DNA from: JAHRAW01 sp965212085
GTDB lineage: Bacteria > Pseudomonadota > Gammaproteobacteria > Arenicellales > Poriferihabitantaceae
DNA: 64,000 nucleotides
Assembly (NCBI GenBank): GCA_965212085.1
Contig: OZ243042.1
Location: forward strand, 372,001 to 436,000
Reading direction: 5' to 3'
Shown here piece after piece: positions 18,743 to 25,881 of the stretch (position 1 is the stretch's first letter; each line of letters starts with the position of its first letter). A program made the position numbers and the translations under genes. The notes beneath the pieces were generated by a model. It did not search any database. It was not told the origin of the DNA and worked only from the letters and a program-made list of their open reading frames with translations.

Positions 18743-20551
18743 CTACTGCGAGCCTTCGGCCTTCCTGACCTCCAACAAATACATCACCATGACGTTTTCA
18801 TTTTCGCCGAAGGTGAAGTGATAGGCGTCGGACAATTCTTCGACGCGTTTGATTTGTTCGAGGTTGTGGTTGAATACGGGGTTGAACTGGTAGAGGTTGA
18901 AGTCAATGACGCGCGCGGCGTAGCCGTTTTTTCTGAGTTGGGCTTCGGTGCGGTGGGCGCCGAGCATGGAGACTTGCATGAGGTAGGCGACGCCGTTTTC
19001 TTCGAGGTAGTTGGGGAGTTCGGTGATGAAGTGGTCGAGCAGGTTGCGGCCCCAGTAGTCTACGTCGCGGTGGCCGCTGTAGTGGCCGCGGGGGTCGGTG
19101 GGCATCTGATAAAGGCTGGCGACGATGAGGTCGAACTTTTGCTGGGGGGTGAACGAATACAGATCTTCGGAAAGCCCGGTGATTTTGCCGGCGACGCCGT
19201 TGCGGAAGGCGTTGGTCATGGTGTTGTCTATGGCTTCCTGCTGGATGTCCACGGCGGTAACTTCGGCGGCGCCGTTCAACGCCAACTGGATCGCCAGGAT
19301 GCCGACGCCGCAGCCGATGTCGAGGCAGCGTTTGTTTGCGCCGACGGTTTCGTTGAACAGGAATTTCCAGATCAGGTAACTGCCCTGGGTGGGCACGAAC
19401 ACGCCGGGGTCAACGATGATGGACGGCAGCGGCAGCGGGTACAGGCGCCGGCCCTGGGGGTCGTGCCAGTGGTTGATGGCCGGGTCTTCTGAGACGCTTT
19501 CCGGAACGCTTCCCGGAGCGTTTCCCGCATACCCCGCCACCGGCGACGCCTGTGCCGCCCCGCGACCCTTGCCGCCCGGTCCCCGTGGAACCCCCGACAG
19601 GCGCGCGCCGGCCAGCGCGATTTCCGCCGGCCCGACGCCGCAGCAGCCGCCGATAATCTGCGCGCCCTCGGCGCGCCACGCCAGCGCCTGCTCAACGAAC
19701 GCTTCGGGGCCGACCGCCGGGTCAAACTTCCAGCCCGATTCCACGTAGCGCCCGACGTTCGGATACACCCCCAAAGGCAAGTCGGTGAAATCCCGCAGCC
19801 ACGCCAGCGTTCCCGCGACCCGCTCCATGGGCAGGCAGTTGATCAGCACCGCCTCGGCGCCGGCCCTTTCCAGGCGTTGCGCCAGCCGCCCGAAGCGGTC
19901 GCCCTCCGGCCCGCCCCACAACTGCCCGTGTATGCCGCACAACCCCTGGCGGCATCTGCGGAAACTCACCCACACCGGCCACCCCCCCTCCACCAGCAGT
20001 TCGATGGTGGCCATGGTCAGGTGATCCTCGATCATGGAAACCGTCTCGAACAAGATCAGGTCCGGCGGGTTGTCTTCAAACAACCGCAGCAGCAACTCGA
20101 CGGTGGTCTGCTGGGCTTTGCTTTCAATATCGCCGCCGATGCTGAACGCGACCGCCGCCGCGCCGCGCTTGCCGGCCTGTTGGATGGCCTTGCGCGGCAG
20201 ATCGATGGCGGCCCTGGTCATGTCCATCCAGTGCGCCGGGCGGCCCCGGTCAAGGTCGTGGTTGCCGGTGTAGGACGGCGCTTCAAGGACCGAATAGGTG
20301 TTGGTGGTGAGAATTTCCGCGCCGGCGGCGAGGTAGGACTGGTGCACTTCAAGCACCGCCGCCGGTGAGTTGTGTAGCGCGTCAAAACCCCAGTGGGCGG
20401 CATCGCTCAACTGAAAACCCTTGGCGCCGAGGCGCTGGAGTTCGGTGGCGATGGCGCCGTCGAGGATGACGCACTGGTCGGCGGCGATGCGCCGGCGGAC
20501 GTGGTCTATTGCGCCGGAGTCAGACCGGGGGTGGCGGGAATCGTCGTTCAC
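18743..20551 (-). CDS. Homocysteine S-methyltransferase fused to a SAM-dependent methyltransferase
   Basis: Two enzymes in 602 residues. Residues ~15-320 form a homocysteine S-methyltransferase (BHMT/MmuM family) barrel with zinc-ligand cysteines at C239 (LINCLP) and in GGCCG (301-305), which would move a methyl group to homocysteine to give methionine. A Gly/Ala/Pro/Ser-rich linker (~320-360) joins it to a class I SAM methyltransferase fold with motif I CLDIGCGVGILA at 409-420 and the motif II acid in VTAVD near 435. The fusion could make S-methyl compounds and recycle them, or balance methionine and SAM; the substrate of the second domain is unknown. It precedes no other gene on its strand and starts 31 bases after bolA, so the two may be co-transcribed. 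Confidence 0.85.
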   Translation of the reverse strand: MNDDSRHPRSDSGAIDHVRRRIAADQCVILDGAIATELQRLGAKGFQLSDAAHWGFDALHNSPAAVLEVHQSYLAAGAEILTTNTYSVLEAPSYTGNHDLDRGRPAHWMDMTRAAIDLPRKAIQQAGKRGAAAVAFSIGGDIESKAQQTTVELLLRLFEDNPPDLILFETVSMIEDHLTMATIELLVEGGWPVWVSFRRCRQGLCGIHGQLWGGPEGDRFGRLAQRLERAGAEAVLINCLPMERVAGTLAWLRDFTDLPLGVYPNVGRYVESGWKFDPAVGPEAFVEQALAWRAEGAQIIGGCCGVGPAEIALAGARLSGVPRGPGGKGRGAAQASPVAGYAGNAPGSVPESVSEDPAINHWHDPQGRRLYPLPLPSIIVDPGVFVPTQGSYLIWKFLFNETVGANKRCLDIGCGVGILAIQLALNGAAEVTAVDIQQEAIDNTMTNAFRNGVAGKITGLSEDLYSFTPQQKFDLIVASLYQMPTDPRGHYSGHRDVDYWGRNLLDHFITELPNYLEENGVAYLMQVSMLGAHRTEAQLRKNGYAARVIDFNLYQFNPVFNHNLEQIKRVEELSDAYHFTFGENENVMVMYLLEVRKAEGSQ

Positions 20552-20582
20552 GGGAATCGCCGGGGGTGAAGCGGCTCCGCCG

Positions 20583-20933
20583 TCATTCCTTGTTCGCAGC
20601 TTCGTTCGCAGCCTTCGCCGCCGACCCGCCCAGGCAAGGCGGCGAATCGGCGACCGCGTCGTTGTCCGCCCACTCAGCCGGGGTCATGGTATGCAACGCC
20701 AGCGCGTGCACCCCCGCCGACAATTCCAGGGACAGAATTTCATTGACCATGCGGTGGCGGGCGAGCAGGGTTTGGTCGTTGAAGCGCGGGGACACCACGG
20801 TAACCTTGAAGTGCGACTCCGAACCCGGCGGCACGTTATGGCGGTGGCTTTCGTTTTCCACGCGCAGCAGTTGCGGGCGCAGGACGCTCAGTTTGTGTTC
20901 AATGGCGGCTTGGGTGTTCATCGGCGTTTTCAT
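20583..20933 (-). CDS. bolA: BolA family protein
   Basis: A 116-residue BolA-like protein. BolA proteins work with monothiol glutaredoxins in iron-sulfur and iron signalling, and in E. coli affect cell shape and stress response. The family core is visible: NTQAAIEHKLSVL, then ESHRHNVPPGSESHFKVTVVS, then the class-defining RHRMVNEILSLEL and the final HALALHTMTPAEW. An Ala/Glu-rich tail follows that other family members often lack. An ATG four codons in (20921) is an alternative start. A TATAAT box lies upstream. Confidence 0.93.
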   Translation of the reverse strand: MKTPMNTQAAIEHKLSVLRPQLLRVENESHRHNVPPGSESHFKVTVVSPRFNDQTLLARHRMVNEILSLELSAGVHALALHTMTPAEWADNDAVADSPPCLGGSAAKAANEAANKE

Positions 20934-20956
20934 CGGCAGTGGGTAGGACTGCCGTC

Positions 20957-20962
20957 ATTATA
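20957..20962 (-). promoter_or_regulatory. -10 box of bolA
   Basis: TATAAT on the minus strand, 23 bases before the first ATG of bolA, in the divergent gap with the dehydrogenase gene. The -35 is not obvious. Confidence 0.4.
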
Positions 20963-21032
20963 CCGGAATCAAATCCCCCGCAGCAGCCTGCCGGCGGTTG
21001 CATTGCCGGGCGCCGCCGGGCCAGAATGAACC

Positions 21033-22166
21033 ATGAAAAAGCGCCAACCACCCCGCCCGCCCAAGATCGTGCGCACCGATGAACGCCTGGAATGTCCCCA
21101 CATTGACCGCGGGCTGCGCGAGGCGGGGGCTGACTTGGTGCTGCTGGCGGACGGCGTCGGCGAGGAACGCCTGCTGCGGGAGACCGCCGACGCCGACCTG
21201 ATTTTGATGTGCTACACCCCCATCACCGCCCGGGTAATCAAAAACGCCGCGCGCCTGAAGGGCATCGTCAAGTACGGCGTCGGCATTGACGCCATCAACA
21301 TCGATGCCGCCAGGGCGCGGAAAATTCCGGTGGTCAACGTCCCCGAATACGCCGAAGAAACCGTCGCCGAAGGCGCCTTCGCCCTGCTCACCGCCCTCGC
21401 CAAAAAACTGCCGCCCATCGATCGCGCCATGCAACAGGACGGCTGGGCATGGCCCACCGCCCGTTGGATGGGCCGCGACCTGGCCGGAAAAACCATCGGG
21501 CTGGTGGGCACCGGCCGCATCGGCTGCCGCGTCGCGCGCATCGCCGGGGCCGGTTTTAGAATGCGCGTGCTGGGATACGACCCCGGAGTCGGCGAAACCG
21601 CCATGCGCGCCCGCGGCATCCAAAAAATGCGCGGCCTGAAAACCATGCTCGGCAAATGCGACTTCGTCTCCGTCCACGCAACCCTGAACCCGGACACCCG
21701 CCACCTGCTAGACGCCGAACAACTCGCCGCCATGAAACCCGCCGCCGTGCTCGTCAACACCGCCCGCGGCGCCATCGTCAACGAAGCCGCGCTCCTGCAA
21801 GCCCTGAAACGCAAACAGATCGCCGGCGCCGCGTTGGATGTTTACGGTCAAGAACCGCTCTCACTGAGCGGGCATCCGCTCAGCGAACTGTACGAAATGG
21901 ACAACGTCATCCTGTTCCCCCATCTCACCTTCTACACCGAAGAAGCGATGCAACGCCTGGAACGGGAAACCCTGGAACGCTGCTTTGAAATCCTGCGCGG
22001 CGACCCGGTTCTCATTAAATCCGCCGACCCTCGCCTGCGCGCGCAAAAGCACGGCGTAACTTTTGCGGATGATGATGTTGGGGGCGCGGGGCGCGGGGCG
22101 CGGGGCGCGGGGCGCGGGGCGCGGGGCACGGTGCGCGTGACGCGCATTGTAGGGGGGTGCGCGTGA
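21033..22166 (+). CDS. D-isomer-specific 2-hydroxyacid dehydrogenase (phosphoglycerate dehydrogenase-like)
   Basis: NAD-dependent oxidoreductase of the SerA/D-2-hydroxyacid family. It has the Rossmann motif GTGRIG at 159-164 and the catalytic residues R245 (NTARGAIVNE), E274 and H297 (FPHLTFYTEE). There is no ACT regulatory domain, so it need not be the serine-pathway enzyme. The fold ends near residue 345. The last ~27 residues (GAGRGARG repeats) are encoded by a GGGGCGC heptamer array and the start of a GC-rich repeat element; the original C-terminus was probably shorter. Divergent from bolA. Confidence 0.88.
   Translation: MKKRQPPRPPKIVRTDERLECPHIDRGLREAGADLVLLADGVGEERLLRETADADLILMCYTPITARVIKNAARLKGIVKYGVGIDAINIDAARARKIPVVNVPEYAEETVAEGAFALLTALAKKLPPIDRAMQQDGWAWPTARWMGRDLAGKTIGLVGTGRIGCRVARIAGAGFRMRVLGYDPGVGETAMRARGIQKMRGLKTMLGKCDFVSVHATLNPDTRHLLDAEQLAAMKPAAVLVNTARGAIVNEAALLQALKRKQIAGAALDVYGQEPLSLSGHPLSELYEMDNVILFPHLTFYTEEAMQRLERETLERCFEILRGDPVLIKSADPRLRAQKHGVTFADDDVGGAGRGARGAGRGARGTVRVTRIVGGCA
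22081..22129. repeat. GGGGCGC heptamer array
   Basis: Six perfect GGGGCGC units and one variant, located in the 3' end of the dehydrogenase gene. Because the unit is 7 bp, a copy-number change would shift the frame of the protein tail. The same motif (7- or 8-bp units) borders the other GC-rich composite repeats. Confidence 0.9.
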
Positions 22167-22180
22167 CGCGCATTGCGGGT

Positions 22181-22598
22181 TGCGCGTGACGCGCATGTGG
22201 GGGGGAGACCCCCCACGCCCCCCTGTGCGGCGCGGGAAAACATCCTGTTTTCAGCGCCGCTGCGCACATCCCTGTGCGCGACAGCCGGCTGGCGCCGGGC
22301 CGAAAAAGCGGATGCCCGATACGATGAAAAATATGGTCGCTATCGCTCCCTATTTTTCTATCGTTCGGGAATGACGGCAGAGGCGTAAGGCAGGGCAAAG
22401 GAAGCGCAAAAAAAGCGACCAAGCCTCATCGTTCCCCTTGCCCGTCTTTACACCTCTGCGGCCGTCCAACCGGCGGCGATAGCCGCTGACTTCGGCGCGC
22501 GCAGGACGCGCGCGGCGGCGCTGGAAACAGGATGTTTCCCCGCGCCGCAAGGGGGGTCTGCGGGGGGTCTCCCCCCGCAAATGCGCGTCACGCGCAAC
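22181..22598. repeat. Composite GC-rich palindromic repeat, copy 1
   Basis: About 418 bp. It opens with the palindrome TGCGCGTGACGCGCA, then a G-run/C-run hairpin, then a conserved arm (CGGGAAAACATCCTG, GCACATCCCTGTGCG). Next comes a reversed copy of the ~65-bp ATTCCCGA palindrome (22315-22375) and a spacer. It closes with an inverted, diverged copy of the arm ending TGCGCGTCACGCGCA. Two additional TGCGCGTGACGCGCA copies precede it (22133, 22158). It resembles a MITE/BIME-like element; no transposase is seen. Confidence 0.75.
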
Positions 22599-22648
22599 CG
22601 CGCCCGCGGGGGTAGCCGGTTGTAGCGATTGTATGGTTAACTGAAACG

Positions 22649-23854
22649 ATGAATAAACCCGCCCCAGCGCGTACGCCGTGGCTGTCCATCATCGGCATGG
22701 GCGGCATCAACGCCTGCATGATGAGCACCGTGGTCGGTTTCTTTCTGGTATCGGGCTTGATCGGCAACCGCTATGCCGCGAATCCGGCGTGGAGCACGCT
22801 GCCGCTCGCGGCCTTTGTCGCCGGGGTTGCGGTGTTCGTAATCCCGGCTTCGTTGTTCATGGCGCGTTACGGACGCCGCACCGGTTTCGCGTGCGGCGCG
22901 GTCGCCGGGATGGCGGGCGGGTTGCTCATCATCGCCAGCGTCCATTACCAAAGTTTTCTCGCGATCGTGGGCGCCGGGGTGATGATCGGCGTGATGGTCG
23001 CGATTCAAACCTATATGCGTTTCGCGGCGCTGGAAGTATCGCCGAAGGCAAGCCACGGGCGCGCCGCCTCGGTGGTGCTCGGCGGCGGCATCTTTGCGGC
23101 GGTCACCGGCCCGCACCTCGGCACCGTCGTGCATGAACTCGCCGGCATCGAGACCTACCGCGCCTTCGGCCTCGCCGCGATCGCGATCAACTGCGTGGCG
23201 CTGGCGCTGATTCTTGCCACGCGCTTCGGCGCGCCGCCCGCCCCGCCGGCGATCTTCGCCGCACCGCGCCGCCTGTTGCGCACCATGAAAGCATTGTTCC
23301 GCTCGCCATTGTTCCTGCGCGCCGCCATCGCCTCGGTGTCGGGCTACGCCATCATGTCGCTGGTGATGAACGCCACGCCGCTGACCCTGACCGACATCCA
23401 CGGCCATTCGCTGGTGACCGCGGCGTTCGTGATGCAGAACCACCTGCTCGGCATGTTCGTGCCGTTCGTCTTTTCCGGCTACCTGCTCGACCGCGTCGGC
23501 GCGGCGCGTGTCGTCTATGCGGGTTTCGTGGCGTACGCGGTGTGTTTCGGGATCCTGTTCCTGTCGGACACGGTGCTCGCCTTCCACCTCGGCCTGACGC
23601 TGCTCGGCGTCGGCTGGAACTTCACCTTCCTCGGCGGCACCACACTGTTGTTCGCCCCGTCCGTCGCCCGGCGCGGCGCCCTGGCGCAGCCCTTGAACGA
23701 GTTCTGCACCAACCTCGGCAACTTTCTCGCCGCGAGCCTCGCCGGGATCATGCTCTACACCACCGGCTGGGCCTCCATCCTGCTGGTCGGTGCCGTCGCG
23801 GTCGTGGTCATGGTCATCGCCTTCGGCTGGAACAACCGGCTGTCCTCCCCTTGA
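22649..23854 (+). CDS. MFS transporter
   Basis: A 401-residue integral membrane protein with about 12 hydrophobic segments. The major facilitator loop signature between segments 2 and 3 reads MARYGRRTGF, and a central cytoplasmic loop lies near residue 200. YbfB/CynX-like or sugar-type efflux families are possible; nothing visible fixes the substrate. It begins directly after composite repeat copy 1 and ends at a terminator, so it is probably a single-gene unit. Confidence 0.85.
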   Translation: MNKPAPARTPWLSIIGMGGINACMMSTVVGFFLVSGLIGNRYAANPAWSTLPLAAFVAGVAVFVIPASLFMARYGRRTGFACGAVAGMAGGLLIIASVHYQSFLAIVGAGVMIGVMVAIQTYMRFAALEVSPKASHGRAASVVLGGGIFAAVTGPHLGTVVHELAGIETYRAFGLAAIAINCVALALILATRFGAPPAPPAIFAAPRRLLRTMKALFRSPLFLRAAIASVSGYAIMSLVMNATPLTLTDIHGHSLVTAAFVMQNHLLGMFVPFVFSGYLLDRVGAARVVYAGFVAYAVCFGILFLSDTVLAFHLGLTLLGVGWNFTFLGGTTLLFAPSVARRGALAQPLNEFCTNLGNFLAASLAGIMLYTTGWASILLVGAVAVVVMVIAFGWNNRLSSP

Positions 23855-23908
23855 GTGAACGTGCAAGAAATCAATTTGGGTTAGGTCTGGCAGGCGGCAT
23901 AGCACAAC

Positions 23909-23954
23909 GCGGCGCGGACCGGGGCCGGGGCCGGAACCGGACGCGCCGCTTTTT
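23909..23954 (+). terminator. Terminator after the MFS gene
   Basis: Perfect arms GCGGCGCG (23909-23916) and CGCGCCGC (23942-23949), a 25-base GC-rich loop that can itself fold, and a T5 run. The aminotransferase gene ends at 23956 on the other strand, so the hairpin may serve both. Confidence 0.65.
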
Positions 23955-23955
23955 A

Positions 23956-25257
23956 TCAGCCGGTTTTGTTGAACGCCCGGCAGGCGGCGTCCAACCCGCG
24001 CACGGTTTCTTCAAGGTCGGCCTGGTCGTGTACCGCCGAGACAAAGCGCCGCACGCCGGGCAGCACGTATTGCCCCTGCTTGATCAACTCCGCGTCCAGA
24101 CGCCGCATCGCCGCCTGGTCGCCGGCCAGCAGGTCGGTGTGGCAGACCGGGGGTTCGGGCATGAACAGGATCTGCCACAACGAGCCGGTGTGGTGGGCGA
24201 TGGCCGGTATTTTGTGCCGCGCCAGCACCCCCTGGCAGGCGCGGCATAACTCGGCGGCGTAGCGGTTCATGCGGTCAAAGACGCCGGGGGCGGACAACTC
24301 GTCGAGCATGGCCAGGGTCGCCGCCGCGGCCACCGGGTTGCCGTGCAGGGTGCCGTTGAAGTAGGTGTACTTGTCCTCGCCTTTGCGGTTGGGGTCGGAC
24401 TGGTTGATGATTTCCGCGCGCCCGGCGACGCACGACAGGGGGCCGCCCGCGCCCACCACTTTGCCGTAGGCGGCGAGGTCGGGGCGGACGCCATACCACG
24501 CCTGCGCGCCGCCGTATTCAAGCCGGAAGCCGGTAACCACTTCATCAAGGATCAGCAGGATGTCGTGGTCGTCGCACAACTTGCGCAGGCCGCAAAGGAA
24601 TTCCGGGGTGGCCGGGATGATGCGCTGCACGCCCTCGGCGATGACCGCGGCGAGGTCGCGGCCATGCTCGGCGATGATTTTGCCGAGCGCCGCAAGGTCG
24701 TTGTAGGGCGCCACCAGCATGGTGGAGGTGGTGGCCGCGGGCTGGCCGAAGGAATCGGCGACGCCCGCCGGGTAGTGCCCGGTTTCCCTGGGAAAGGTGG
24801 AGACGATGGCGTAGTCGTGGTTGCCGTGGTAGGCGCCTTCAAACTTGAGGATTTTGTCGCGGCCGGTGAAAGCCCGCGCCAGACGCATGGCGTAGGCGGT
24901 GGCTTCGGAGCCGGTGGTGGCGTAGGCGATTTTATCCGCGCAGGGAATGTCGCGGGCCAGGCGCGCGGCCAGTTGGATGGCGGGGGCGGTGAGGGAGCCG
25001 AACACGTGCGCGCCGCGCGCCATCTGCGCTTGGGAGACTTCCACCACCGCCGGATGGGAATGTCCGAGAATCAACGCGCCGGCGCCGCCGACGTAATCAA
25101 TGTATTCATTGCCGTCCACGTCCCACATCCGCGACCCGCGGCCGTGGGAATACACCAGGCGAATATCCCCGGCCAGCGCATACCCGCCGAGACCGGCGCC
25201 GGGCAGGTATTGTTCGGCGTCGGCGAACAAAGCGGTGGATTTGCGGGTGGCGGGCAT
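23956..25257 (-). CDS. Class III PLP-dependent aminotransferase (glutamate-1-semialdehyde aminomutase-like)
   Basis: A 433-residue fold-type I aminotransferase. It shows GSEAT at 116-120, the cofactor aspartate D238 in LDEVVTGF, and the Schiff-base lysine K266 in AAYGKVVGAGGPL. It resembles HemL, but a separate and more canonical hemL lies at 37919-39229. This copy is therefore more likely a transaminase for an amino compound; a role in taurine or amine breakdown is only a guess from the other genes. The ATG at 25257 starts MPATRKST. The frame stays open further upstream only because it reads through the GC-rich repeat. Confidence 0.85.
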   Translation of the reverse strand: MPATRKSTALFADAEQYLPGAGLGGYALAGDIRLVYSHGRGSRMWDVDGNEYIDYVGGAGALILGHSHPAVVEVSQAQMARGAHVFGSLTAPAIQLAARLARDIPCADKIAYATTGSEATAYAMRLARAFTGRDKILKFEGAYHGNHDYAIVSTFPRETGHYPAGVADSFGQPAATTSTMLVAPYNDLAALGKIIAEHGRDLAAVIAEGVQRIIPATPEFLCGLRKLCDDHDILLILDEVVTGFRLEYGGAQAWYGVRPDLAAYGKVVGAGGPLSCVAGRAEIINQSDPNRKGEDKYTYFNGTLHGNPVAAAATLAMLDELSAPGVFDRMNRYAAELCRACQGVLARHKIPAIAHHTGSLWQILFMPEPPVCHTDLLAGDQAAMRRLDAELIKQGQYVLPGVRRFVSAVHDQADLEETVRGLDAACRAFNKTG

Positions 25258-25290
25258 GGTTTGTGGGGGGTGATTATAAAGTATTCGGTT

Positions 25291-25322
25291 GGGGGCGCGG
25301 GGGCGCGGGGGCGCGGGGGCGC
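25291..25322. repeat. GGGGGCGC octamer array
   Basis: Four perfect 8-bp units, followed by degenerate copies to about 25347. It borders composite repeat copy 3 on its outer side, as the heptamer arrays do at copies 1 and 2. Confidence 0.85.
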
Positions 25323-25349
25323 GGGGCGACGCGGGGGCGCGAGGCGGGT

Positions 25350-25754
25350 TGCGCGTGACGCGCATTGCGGGGGGGAGACCCCCCGCGCCCCCCTGTGCGG
25401 CGCGGGAAAACATCCTGTTTTCAGCGCCGCTGCGCACATCCCTGTGCGCGACAGCCGGCTGGCGCCGGGCCGAAAAAGCGGATCCGATACGATGAAACAA
25501 ACGGTCGCTACGCTCCCTATTTTTCTATCGTTCGGGAATGACGGCGAGGCGTAAGGTAGGACAAAGGAAACGGCTAAACGTGGCGTAGGGGCAGGTCGCG
25601 ACCTGCCCCTACTACCCCAAATGCGGGTATGACACCAAGAGCGTAGCAACAACTCCGCCGTCACGCGCCGAAACCCCGCATCGCCGTCACGCACCCCCCG
25701 TGCCGCAAGGGGGGTCTGCGGGGGGTCTCCCCCCGCAAATGCGCGTCACGCGCA
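25350..25754. repeat. Composite GC-rich palindromic repeat, copy 3 (interrupted)
   Basis: The left arm matches copies 1 and 2, followed by the reversed ATTCCCGA palindrome (25489-25545). The centre differs: it holds a 28-bp perfect palindrome (25585-25612) and unique sequence. The right arm is shortened (25698-25754) and ends TGCGCGTCACGCGCA, next to the promoter of the first poly-C surface protein. Confidence 0.7.
25585..25612. repeat. 28-bp perfect palindrome
   Basis: Two 14-base arms beginning GTAGGGGCAGG meet without a spacer at the central CGCG. It could form a cruciform or hairpin. It appears once here, inside composite repeat copy 3, and not in the other copies. Confidence 0.85.
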
Positions 25755-25782
25755 CCCAACCCCGCCATATTCCGCCCACTTT

Positions 25783-25814
25783 GGGGGTATCATTCCCCCG
25801 ACTTCTGCTATAAT
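25783..25814 (+). promoter_or_regulatory. Promoter and putative operator of surface protein 1
   Basis: The inverted repeat GGGGGTATCATTCCCCC (25783-25799) is followed nine bases later by TATAAT (25809-25814). The same arrangement occurs before the second surface protein gene. No good -35 hexamer is seen; the inverted repeat occupies that place, as a regulator site would. Confidence 0.5.
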
Positions 25815-25881
25815 CCCCCAAATTTGGCATAACCCAACCCGGCAATTCCAACCAAACACCCCCCCTTTCAGGAGGCTTACC

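Noticed and set aside
22637..23905. Open frame of 422 codons opposite the MFS gene
   Set aside because: Repetitive charged translation with no membrane segments; the plus strand gives a normal transporter.
23956..25257. Naming the class III aminotransferase a second hemL
   Set aside because: It shares the fold and lysine motif, but a canonical hemL is present at 37919 and the substrate-site regions differ; the general name is safer.
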